NCBI RefSeq assembly: GCF_023343835.1
Contig: NC_064437.1
Location: 8,087,001 to 8,151,000 of the forward strand
Source: Lagopus muta
Lineage: Eukaryota; Chordata; Aves; Galliformes; Phasianidae
DNA length: 64,000 bases
Reading direction: 5' to 3'
The notes beneath the pieces were generated by a model. The model saw nothing but the letters and a program-made list of their open reading frames with translations. It made no database searches and had not been told where the DNA came from. Below, in pieces: positions 48,051 through 58,067 of this stretch; the stretch's first letter is position 1, and every line of letters starts with the position of its first letter. Position numbers and translations under genes: made by a program.

Positions 48051-50540
48051 TTGCTTTCCTCTCTCCCCCCCTCGCACCCATTGGCAATTCAGCTCTGTGC
48101 CCAGCTGGGAAAAGCTGCCAACAGCCAACAGATCCCTTGCAAAACCATTTCCCCATCCTGAAAGCAGGAAGGAAGCGGTGGTGTGGAGCAATCCCCCGTG
48201 TTGGGCGGGCGCCTGGGCACTGCCACCTGCTGTGTGCATGTCCCCAGAGGTCCCTCGCTGATGGCCTTGTCTCTCTTTTGGGGATGGGGCTGCTGGGGAC
48301 AACGCTGCTGTGCTCGGAGCTGAGCAGTGTTTGGCTGAGGCTCAATAGGCAGTCATAGGCAACGGTGGGTAGTGGTAGGAATTCCTCCTTTATTTTAATT
48401 AAAAAAAAAAAAAAAGAAACGAATGTCAGAGCCTGGTGCACACTAAAAACACTAAAAAAACAGTTGAGCTGGTGACATCAGTCATTTATATATATATAAA
48501 TAAGTGTATATTTATATATACATAAATATATATCATTAATAGGCAATATTGAAGATGGTATAAATACACATGTATATCATTTACAGGCTATGCTGAAGGT
48601 GGCATATATACACACATACATCATTTACAGGCTATGCTGAAGGTGAATACAGCTGCAGCATGCCACAGCCATGCCGTGAGCAGGAGGACGACACCATTCC
48701 CCTCCATCCCTATGACTTTGGCAGTCCCCTTCAGGGTGTGCAGAGCCCCACAGCTGAGGCGTTGGGTGTTATCTGCTGCCAACCCCATCGCTGCTGAACA
48801 GATGCTCCAACCCCATCCCCACTCTGTCCCGGATGGAGCTGATAGCTCTCGCACCCTTTATCTCTCCCTCCCACATCCTATTCTGCTCCCTGCCCAGGAC
48901 AAGTTTCCCTCTTCCTCCCCCTTCAAGCAGCCCTTGCATGCACCCAAGGTGAGGGTTTATAAGCACTCCCTACACGTTTACACTGAATATACAGCTCTAT
49001 GGACAGTGCTGGGAAGGAGTGATGCCACTCATTCACTGTGTCACCCCCTGACGCTCCCACTCCAGGTGGAAAATTCAATTTATCTTTCACCATTTGTTAA
49101 TTTTATTTGTTTGCAATGGTGTTTCTTTGCAACGGGTGATGAACAGTGCCCCGGCCCCAAATATCTTCTGTATTTAGGAAAAGCTCCTTAGGGCCAACCC
49201 TTGCACAGAGGACAATAGCCTGGGTGCTATGGGTGGCTCTGGCCCTCAGACAAACCTGGGTTCACCACCGTTGGTGTTGGATGGAGCCAACTGGTTATGG
49301 ACATTACGTTCAGAAGTGATGGGGATTTTGATCCATCTCTTACTGCAGGGAATTTTTTGGCAAATCATAGGATGGCATTGAAAGACATTTTGTTTGTTCA
49401 CCTTTCTCCTGTGCCCCTGGTCATACGAAGGCTCCCAGGGGCAGAAAATCCCCATGTCATGTTGTGCTTCTGCAGTGGCTGTGGCACAGATGAAATTAGG
49501 AAGGAGGGGAAGTGGCATTTAGATAAAATTGAATTAAAACTATAAGAAAAGAGAAGGTGGGAGAAGCACACATTTAAAGCCAGCAAAACAAGAAACAAAA
49601 AAGCAAAATCACCCCAAATTTGTGCAGCTTTCATTGTCCAGCCTCATTATCTGGCTTTCACTACAGCCTCTTTGGGAAAGCCAGGCTCCAGGGCAGCCTA
49701 GACTGGGAAAAAAAGCAAGCACCTGCATTACTCAGTGCCTTCCCACATTATCAAATTAAAATATGCTCACGGAACAACAGGCCCCAAATATTCCCACCCA
49801 TGCAGGCGATGGGAAAGCTTCACCTTCATTATTAGTGGCCACTGACAACTGGGAGCAGTAATTTATTGCTGGCAGAGCTGCTCCCTGCTCATCCCACGGC
49901 TGCCAGTGTTCCCACAAAGCCACACAAAGGCTGCGGGTGCCCAGGGGACCGCATGCTGTCACGGGCAGAGCCGTTCATCCTCCCATCCCTCCCTTTGCCT
50001 GCCTGGTTCTCCTGCCTCTCCCTTTGCTTCTTGCTGCCCAACACCTGAACACCACCTGGGGCTCACTGAGTTGTCACACTCCGGGATAAGGCTCACAGTG
50101 ATGGCCAACCCTATTAGGAACGAAGGTGGTGATGCTCCAAAGCACACAGGGCTCCAAGGAGCCTCACGTCAGGGGTCCCGCCGTCATCTTCAGGTTCGTC
50201 ACCCTTCGGACACATCGATTTTTCCTCTCTCCTCGAGCTATTCTGAGACGCCCCAGTGACCTTTAGGGGAACAATTTACCATTGTGTTTTGGTGAAGCCC
50301 GGCCTCTATTTTTACACTCTGTTTTGCTGATGCGGGCAAAGGGAGCGAGACGGGAATCCAGCAGGAAATGGGAGGGAGCGTCTGGAGCGCAGTTCAATCT
50401 GCCCCGACCCTTTGATGTGCCGGGACTGGGGCCGGGCCGGGCCGGGACAGAGGCGGGGATGGGACTACGAGACCCAGGGGGGATTTGCTTTTGTCCCTCC
50501 CAGCACTCCACGTGGATCGGGTGAGGGGAGAAGTTTTGTA
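48051..50540. other. Gene-free region downstream of TAL1
   Basis: No supported exon. It holds (TA)n-rich DNA at 48,480-48,540, the 44-bp minisatellite at 48,531-48,654, and otherwise unique-looking sequence. Open frames on both strands have no recognisable family features. Confidence 0.65.
48531..48654. repeat. 44-bp-period minisatellite, about 2.8 copies
   Basis: Units start at about 48532, 48576 and 48620. The shared core ATCATTTACAGGCTATGCTG plus AAGGTG is identical in the second and third units. The first unit is diverged (ATCATTAATAGGCAATATTG). The period is 44 in both steps. The flank is TA-rich. Confidence 0.85.
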
Positions 50541-50544
50541 CTCA

Positions 50545-50720
50545 GGGGGTGGCGACTCCTTGGCACAGCTGTCCAGAGAGCTGTGGGTGTCCTATCCCTG
50601 GAGGTGCTCAAGGCCAAGTTGGATGGGACCTGGGCAGCCTGAGGACATCCAGTCCACGGCAGGGTGTTAGGCTGGGGGTTCTCTAAGGTGCCTTCCAACC
50701 TAAACCATTCTGTGATTCTG
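50545..50720 (+). repeat. CR1 LINE 3'-end fragment
   Basis: Sense CR1 with 'cctggaggtgctcaaggcc', 'aagttggatgggacctggg', 'ggtgccttccaacctaaa' and tail 'ccattctgtgattctgt'. It is one of the better preserved copies in the window. Confidence 0.92.
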
Positions 50721-50859
50721 TCACTCAGACTGCGTGAGATGATGCTTTCACACTACCCTGTACGTCCGCACGGTTCAACCTATCTCCTATCCCATCTCCC
50801 ATCACCCCGTCTCCTAACCAGTGCCGATCTCGCTCACATACGTACAGCGCTCGATGCCC

Positions 50860-51170
50860 GCACTTTTGCGTGCACATCCTTCGCTGTAGCCTCCCTGGAA
50901 CGGGCTCAGGGCACTCCACGTCGCAGATAAGCGCTGCATCAAAGCTACCGCAGCGCACCCGCTTCCTGCCCGCCGGCGGGGCCGGCACCGGCGGGGCCGC
51001 TCGGGGCTGCGGCTGCTGCCGGGCCCTTGGCCGCCTCCCGGCGCCATTACCCCGAGCTGCCGGCAGGGGGCGCTGCGGGACGGCAGCAGCCACGGCCCGG
51101 GCCCGAGCGGGGCGGGGGCTGCTTCGTGACGGCCGTCGGGGGCTGCCTGCACTGCCCGGTATCTTAAGGG
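50860..51170. promoter_or_regulatory. Orphan CpG island with CTCF-like and GATA motifs
   Basis: A compact CpG-dense block with no gene start recognised. It carries CCGGCAGGGGGCGCTG at 51060-51075, an excellent match to the CTCF core in plus orientation, and AGATAAG at 50925-50931. It lies between TAL1 and PDZK1IP1. It could be a boundary, an enhancer or a promoter of an unannotated transcript. Function is inferred. Confidence 0.6.
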
Positions 51171-51177
51171 CTCGTCT

Positions 51178-51675
51178 CATCCCTTTCTTTCCTCTTTCCC
51201 CCTTTCCCCTTTTCTTTTTCCCGCTCTCTTTTACCCTTTTCCCTTCCTCCTTAACCTTTTCCCCTTCTTCCTTCTCCCTTTCCCCTCTTCCTTTTCTCCT
51301 TTCCCCATTTTTCCTCATTCCCTTATTCCTTTTCCCCTTTTCAGTTTTCAATTTTTCCCCATTTCCTTTCCTTTTTTTTTTTTTTTCTCTTTTCCTCTTT
51401 CTCTTCCCTATTTGAATTTTCCCCCTCTCTCCTCTCCTCTCCTCTCCTCTCCTCTCCTCTCCTCTCCTCTCCTCTCCTCTCCTCTCCTCTCCTCTCCTCT
51501 CCTCTCCTCTCCTCTCCTCTCCTCTCCTCTCCTCTCCTCTCCTCTCCTCTCCTCTCCTCTCCTCTCCTCTCCTCTCCTCTCCTCTCCTCTCCTCTCCTCT
51601 CCTCTCCTCTCCTCTCCTCTCCTCTCCTCTCCTCTCCTCTCCTCTCTCCTCTTTTTTCCACCCCCCTCCCTTCCC
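51178..51675. repeat. Polypyrimidine block with (CCTCT)n array
   Basis: The plus strand is almost pure C/T for about 490 bp. The left half (51,178-51,426) is imperfect. The right half (about 51,427-51,650) is a near-perfect CCTCT pentamer array of about 43 copies. It is a simple satellite, not a gene: the long frames across it encode only Gly-Glu-Arg or Leu-Ser-Ser repeats. Mirror-symmetric pyrimidine tracts of this length can form triplex (H-) DNA. Confidence 0.95.
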
Positions 51676-51869
51676 CAGGCTCCCCATTTCTTCACACCCA
51701 TTGAAACATCCCTCCACACCAATGGAAATGGCAAAGACACCCTCAGGAGCTTTCACCTTTAGTACTTCAGCCCCATATAGGGCCGCACCGGAGGCAGAAG
51801 GTGCTGCAATTTCCCCCATTCCCCCACTACCTGCACCTGTTTGCTTGGGTCACAGTCAGAACAGCAACA

Positions 51870-51870
<1 letters not shown>

Positions 51871-51948
<78 letters not shown>
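51871..51948. repeat. (ATT)n microsatellite, about 26 copies
   Basis: Uninterrupted ATT trinucleotide run, about 200 bp to the right of the (CCTCT)n array. The frames across it encode only Tyr, Leu or Asn runs. It is likely polymorphic in length. Confidence 0.97.
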
Positions 51949-51949
<1 letters not shown>

Positions 51950-53276
51950 CTTTTTAATTTTGCAGCCAGCCAAATGCTGCAGAACCCAGAGGTGAAGCAG
52001 CCGAGCCAAACCCTGCCCTGTGTTATGGAAATCGCGGCTGCCACCCGGCAGATGCGGGCTGAGGAAATAATGCGGCTGTTGAGCCGACACAGAGGAGGAG
52101 AGGGGAGCTTTTGTCTGGCACTCGCCGGGGTTGGAGAACACTTGTCGAGCAACAACTGGAGCTCATTGAAAAGAAGTGGAGGTTATTAGGAGCGTTTCGC
52201 TCGATGCCGATGGCCCCGTAATTTTTCCCTTCAGATGCCAGGCAGAATCTGTGGGGCTGGGAGGGAGAAGAGAGATACCACCTGACAGCACGCTGATGGT
52301 GGAGAGAATAAATAGGGCTGGAAGCAGCCGGCAGGGCTCTGGCAGCTCGGACCCCGTGTTTTAAGGGTGCTTTGCCTTCCCCAGGGTAACTGGGGCAGCA
52401 CAATGATCAGCTGGCCTGGGAGACATCCATCCATCCCTCTATCTACCCTCCTATCTCTCCCTCTGTCTCGATGCACGACCCTCCAGCCTCCTTTCTCTGC
52501 TCTGAAATAAAAAGCAGCGATCCCCTTTCCGAAGCCAGGAACGAAATGAATGCCTTCTCTCCCTAATTCAGGTAGCTCCTCATAAATCTTCCCAGCTTCA
52601 GCATGGTCTCCTAGGACTCCTGGGGCAGTTGGGAACCTATGTAATCAGCTCGGATGATCAGCACTGTTTGTCACTCTCCAGTTGCCGAAAAGCCCTTTGA
52701 ACCCTTTGTGTCTTTATTGAATGATCCCGGAGTCCCCTGACGATTTTGCCAGTCTGGCCCATTCTGCACGCCAGCTCCTGGGTTAATAACCCACTGAAAT
52801 CCCGCAGTGAGTGCGGAGGGTGGGGAGAGCCACGGCCCTGCTGCCAAGCCTCTTATCACAGCATCTTCCCATGTCTCCTCCTCGGTGCTCCCACACGCTG
52901 CAGATTTCCATGAAAACACAAAACGTGGCCAGCAAGTAGGGCTCAGAGCCAGCATGAGAACATCCAGGGAATGATACACCTGGTGCTGAGAGAAGAAAGC
53001 TAAAAGTCCCCGTGGGGAGACTCAACAGGGGCTGGGGCAGATGAAAAGTCACAACATCTATGGGTGAATGTGTTTATTTTTAGTACATTTTAGTGCTTTT
53101 TTTGGTTTCAGTTGGTCAGGAACCAAGCTGAGGGATGGCGGCTGCTGGCAGAGGTTTGCTGTGATGCTGAGCCCTTTGGGAGCACTGCTCAGGTTGCAGC
53201 CTGCTGGAAGCAAATCCAAACCTGTCCAAACCCAGGAAGATTCCTTCCATCAGGGAAATGCTCAGCTGTCATCTTT

Positions 53277-53400
53277 ATAAATCGTTTGAGTTGGAAGGGA
53301 CTCTTAAAGGTCACCTGGTCCAACTCCCCTGCCATGAACAGGGAGAGCCATGCCCACCTTCAGTGGACAGGTCTCTTAGGCTGAAGTTTTGCTGGCAATG
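53277..53400 (-). repeat. CR1 LINE 3'-end fragment, antisense, diverged
   Basis: Begins 'ataaatcgtttgagttggaa', a decayed reversed tail, then 'gggactcttaaaggtcac', 'ctggtccaactcccctgcc' and 'atgaacagggagagccatg'. The right edge is uncertain because similarity fades. Confidence 0.75.
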
Positions 53401-53559
53401 TTTGCCATCTGCCCCAGCATCCCCAATAATCCCACGGTGATCACCAGCCAGATCTGCACCTCTTCTCCACCCAGTTCTCCCCAGAGGCGTTGTTGGTGTT
53501 TCTCCTCCTGAAGGATGCAGCTCTCCATACCTCACAAGTTAGTGTGGACCTCCACCAAG

Positions 53560-54010
53560 ACAGGCAAAGTAACCTAATCTATGAGCGCATTAGGGTGTTG
53601 GAAAACAATAATCCAAGAAGGAAACACATTATCTGTCCTTGTTACTTTACAAAGTAATTTAAATTAATTTTTCCCTAGAGTGGTTAGGGAGCACAGCAAC
53701 TCGCCCTTGCCTATTCTCTCCGGCTAATGAAGCTTTACCAGAGACTGCTCGTGAATTCCTATTAAGACCTCATCTTAGAGGTTACAGGGCAAAGCAATTT
53801 CTGCTCCTGGGAAAGATGCCTATGAATTTGTAATTGTAAGGCCGTGTTTGATAGGGATTAGCATCTGAAAGGGGTAGAGTGGTGGGTAGCAGAGAAAACA
53901 TTATTTCAATTAGCAGAAGAAAAGCAACTTAACATCTGATTATAGTTTACAGTTTCAATTTTCTCCTATTCTGGCATTTGGGATAATTATTTCCTGAAAT
54001 CATCCACACC
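53560..54010. promoter_or_regulatory. Candidate enhancer, AT-rich non-repetitive block
   Basis: A stretch with homeodomain-like TAATTTAAATTAAT near 53,655 and a GATA/ETS pair at its right end (GATAAT at 53982-53987, TTCCTG at 53991-53996). It has no repeats or reading frames. TAL1 stem-cell enhancers in mammals combine ETS and GATA sites downstream of the gene, so this is a reasonable candidate, but only the motifs are seen. Confidence 0.35.
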
Positions 54011-54689
54011 CACCAAGCAGCCAACTCTGCCTTTCTTTTCCTCCTGGTCATGTTGGTAGTGATTGACATGGGAATGGCTGATGAGCTGGCTTTGTTCCTT
54101 TCTGTTCTTCTCCCAGGCAATAGCCAGACTCAGGGAATGTGGGGATGGAGGGGAGGATGCTGTGGCAAGCCTGACTAAAATGAGATGAGCTGTTTCCCAT
54201 CATGCCCAGGAGGTGTAGGACGTGGTGGAGCTTTGCTCAGCTGTTGGGTTCAAGGCTGGTGTAGTGGTCAGCAGCATGGCACAGTGCTAATGCCCTTCGC
54301 TCCCACTCACAAAATGGTGCAACTGGGAAAACGTTTAAGGAGACTGGAAATGCCCTGGGACACCTAATGCTCAGAGCTTTCCTCTGCACTCAGGAATTGC
54401 CTCTCATCACTCATTTACTTTCCTCCCAGCCTACAGAGGCAGATGCCTTTTGCTCTGTATGGACTTGCCACAACCCACGGTCCTGCTGCTTTTCTCTGCC
54501 TTATTGGTCTCCTGCTTCCTTAATGGCGATGCAATCGGTTTTCAGGCTGGAGATTCCTCGTAAGAAGGCATGTTGTTATTTAAGGAAGATCACGAAATCC
54601 ATCCTTAATGAAAGGATGGGAGAAACCCTTTCTACCAAGTTACGCTGAAGCCTGAGATTATCATTTTTATGGGCTTCCAATCTCTCCAG

Positions 54690-54840
54690 CCTTGTGTCTT
54701 ATCAGCAAATGCAGCTGGAGGCTTCAAAACACTCCCAGCTTGCTGCTGATTTTGTGGGATGAAGATTAGAGATGATCAGATAGTGAATTATTCATTCCAC
54801 TTGATATCTCTGGGCAGGAGGGAATATCCAAGCAAAAGTC
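54690..54840. promoter_or_regulatory. Candidate GATA/E-box composite element
   Basis: CTTATC at 54698-54703 is followed after eight bases by CAGCTG at 54712-54717. Read on the minus strand this is an E-box, eight bases, then GATAAG, close to the spacing preferred by GATA1-TAL1 complexes. Further GATA motifs follow: AGATAG at 54778-54783 and GATATC at 54803-54808. Function is inferred from motif content and location downstream of TAL1. Confidence 0.4.
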
Positions 54841-54984
54841 AGCTCCCTCCTAGCTGTCTGAGCATCTCCTGCTCTTCCAGGGAAGAGCAGAGGCAAGGGG
54901 CCAGGCTGACATGAACACAGAGCCAGAGCCTCAGAGCCATTGGTCCCACCAGCCTCCTTCACCTGGTGGGCAGAGAAGCAGCAG

Positions 54985-55224
54985 CAGTGGTTTAAAAATG
55001 AATGAAGGTAGATTTACATTGGATGTAAGGAAATTTGTCACGATGAAGGTGGTGAGGGAATGGAACAGGTTCCTTGGGGAAGCTGTGGATGTTCCATCAA
55101 TGGAAATGTTCAAAGCTGAGCATGATGTGGCTTTGAGGTCTAGTGGCAGGTGTCCCTGCTTATGGTAGAGGGATGGATTAGGTGGTCTTTAAGGTCCCTT
55201 TCAACCCAATGATTTTGTTATCTC
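54985..55224 (+). repeat. CR1 LINE 3'-end fragment
   Basis: Sense CR1 reaching further upstream than most copies: 'ggaatggaacaggttccttg', 'gaagctgtggatgttccatc', 'gggatggattaggtggtct' and 'aaggtccctttcaaccca', ending 'atgattttgttat'. A reading frame across it is CR1-derived and not a gene. Confidence 0.88.
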
Positions 55225-58067
55225 AGAGGAAAATGAAGAGAGTAGCACAGCCCTAGGGTGGATGAAGGGTCACAGACACAATACCAATGTTAGAGACCAC
55301 CTACCAGCTCTTGTGGGACCTCTTTGAGCCATGTAATAAAGCACAGGGTGGGGTGAAGGCCCCGTGGAAGACGTTGGGGCAGCCATGCTCTACTGCATGA
55401 CGGCAGCTGGGTGCCAGCACCGGTTATTACACAGTCCAATTGGACATTGTTTCATGAAATTCCTCTGGGGGGTGGTGGCTCTGGATGTCCCTTGTCCTTC
55501 TCCATGCTTCCCAGACCTTGCACAACCCTTCTGCCAAGTGACTCTGCCACTGAATAACTGGCCAAGGAAATAGCTCACCCATTGCAGGAGGGGAACGTCC
55601 TGCCAGCCCTGACTTGACCCTGTTGGGGAGTCTGGGCAAAAACCCATGTTTTCAATGGAAGAAAAAATATATATTTTTTTATTTTTGCACTGTTCAGGCT
55701 TGCTTTTATCTATTTTATCTATTTATTTATTTCTTTATTTTTATGTCTCTTTCTGGTGAAGTGTGGGGGAGATGGGGTGGATGAAACAGGGGAGGAGGTT
55801 GAGAGGGAGGAAGGAAATGAAGGAAAAACAACCCAACCTCCATACAGACACTGAAGCCCACAATGTTTCTCAAAGAGGAACTGGCATCTGCTCTGAGCCG
55901 TATCACCCAGGAACACATTTTAGGCTCAGGAATGTGCTCTGAGCCAATGTTAATTTTGGTTAAAAAGAAGAAAAAAAAAAAAAAAAAGAGGAAGAAATGT
56001 CAGGTTTTTTTTGAGGATATCAACATAATTCTGAAATGCCAAGACCTGGATTTGTCCAAGTCCTGTTCTATGGGAAACAGCTCCTAAGAGTCCCTTGGAG
56101 AGAGCTGGGCTGGGGCTCAGTGCTGCAAACAGAACTGCCCTTCTCTGCCTCAGTTTCCCCCTTCAGTGAAATGTCTCCAAAAGGGTTTGCTCTGCCACAT
56201 CCCTGTGCTGCCAAGAGCATAAATGTGAGGGATAGCAACACATCCAAAGTGCTGCAGTGGGAACTTGTAGCTTTTGGTCTCTGCTTTGCATGCTTCCACT
56301 GCGAGAATTCCACACGCTTCCACTCCTCCCACAAAAAGACAAAGCGGTGGCAAATTATTTGCTGAAATTTCTGATCTTGTCCCTACAATAAACCTATTGC
56401 CATTGCTGTTCCTCATCCCCCCCCCAGGCCTGGCTGAGTGACGTGCAGCCAAGCAGGTGCCACTGGGCCCTTTGGCCACAGTTGTGCATACCTCCCTAAT
56501 AGCTGCCATAGGCTCAGCAGATGCCTGGGAGCAGAGAAGAGCTTTGAGATAAGCAAAGGAATGAGTCCCTGCCCTCATGGCCAAGGGCAGAAGAAGAAGA
56601 ACCCTGCCTTAAGATTCTTCTTTCTTTGGAAATCAGCCCTGCTGTCCCTGGGGCTGAGCTGAGCAGAGAAGATGGGAAGAAGTCCCCGAGTGTGGAGAGG
56701 CTGAGAGCGATGTGGATGCAGGGTGGGCAGCAATAGGTGGCAGATGTTACAGGTGCTGCACTTGCTAAAGACAGACCCAGGACTGGGTGTTGGTGAAGCT
56801 TTCTGCTGAAGGCAGGCTTTTTTCTTTTTTTTTTTTTTTCCTTGTGAGGTTGTGCTAAGGAATAAGCAGCCAAGAGCACAAGACCTGCGTTCTTCTTTGG
56901 AATGGATAACATGCAAATATGTTGCTGGGAAACCAAAGGTCACTCTCATTATTATTTCTTCGTAAGCCAGCTCATCCCTTTTGGTTTGTAACAGCATTGC
57001 TTTTAAAGGGACACACTATAGGCACGTCCTTCCCAGGTGCATGGAGAGAGTTCCCTCCTTGGAGAGACCTTTCCCTGCATGAGCAAAGCTGGTGGGGCTG
57101 AGGCTGAGCCCACCTTGTGCTGCATGGGGGATTGAGGCAGGGGGAGATGAGTGTGCAAAGGAACTCGGGGGAAAGCTGGGGGCTGGGCTTGTGCACCTCA
57201 ATTTCCAGGATAAATGAGACTGCTTGAGGTCTGGGGAAAGCAGGGGAATGAAGAGCAGGATGACAGCACTGCTGTTGTGTGTTTCTATCTCTTGTGGTGT
57301 CAGAAAAACTTCAGGATCAGCCCTGAAGGCTCAATAAAACCAATGCTCTGTGTATGATGTTTAATAGTCTATCTAGCAACGTCTGTTGCAGCAATCAGCA
57401 GTGAGGCTAGTTTAATAAAGGATGTTTCTAAGCCACAAATGTGTTTTCCCAGCTTGTTAATGACACTTGGTGCAAAGGACAGCAGCATTCCTCTCCTGTA
57501 CCTGGCACTCCGTTCCCCTGCTAAGCTGTGCTGTGTGTGGTATCTGTGCTCTGTGGGTGCTCCCCAGGACTCCAGTGCTGGGATGGGGCACAGGGGTGGG
57601 AAGGGGTTCCTAGGGGAGCCCCAACCCCTGCTCTGTGGGACAAGAGGTGCTGACGGGGAGCTCTCAGAGCTGAGATTTCAGCTCTCTGCTCGGCCGCATT
57701 CCCCAAAGACCACAGCAGGGATTTACCGATGAGGGCGTTAGTTCTTCCTCCCGCACCCGTACAATCGCTGTCCGTGTATCTCGGCTCCCTTCCAAGCCCT
57801 AAGGGAACAGCCAGGTTCAAGTCACCTTGCCCCAAATTCCCCTTAATCCCTCTCTCTGGGGCGGAAGAAAGAGACACCTCCTCCACACCCTCCTCCCCTT
57901 CCCGGGGTCGGATTTGAATATCCAGGTGTGAGCATCAGCCACTCTCGTTAACAAGTTTGATAATTTACCCGGCTCGTTCCTGCCTGAGGGATCTGAACGC
58001 AGCGCGGCTCCTCCCGGCCCCGCAACGCCGTTCGCAGCCCCACCGCCCCGCATCGTAACCCCGCACC

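Larger units (their letters stand above)
51960..57990. other. Intergenic region between TAL1 and PDZK1IP1, right part
   Basis: No supported exon. It holds two CR1 pieces (53277 and 54985), A-runs at about 55,973-55,986 and a T-run at about 56,826-56,840. AT-rich unique-looking blocks at 53,560-54,010 and 54,690-54,840 carry GATA, ETS and E-box motifs and are listed as candidate enhancers. Confidence 0.6.

Noticed and set aside
50725-51819. A 364-codon minus-strand open frame rich in Gly-Glu-Arg repeats
   Set aside because: Most of it is the (CCTCT)n array and its pyrimidine-rich flank read on the other strand. It has no domain and no splice or start context.
54911-55168. An 85-codon frame in the PDZK1IP1 upstream region
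   Set aside because: It overlies a CR1 fragment and is explained by the repeat.
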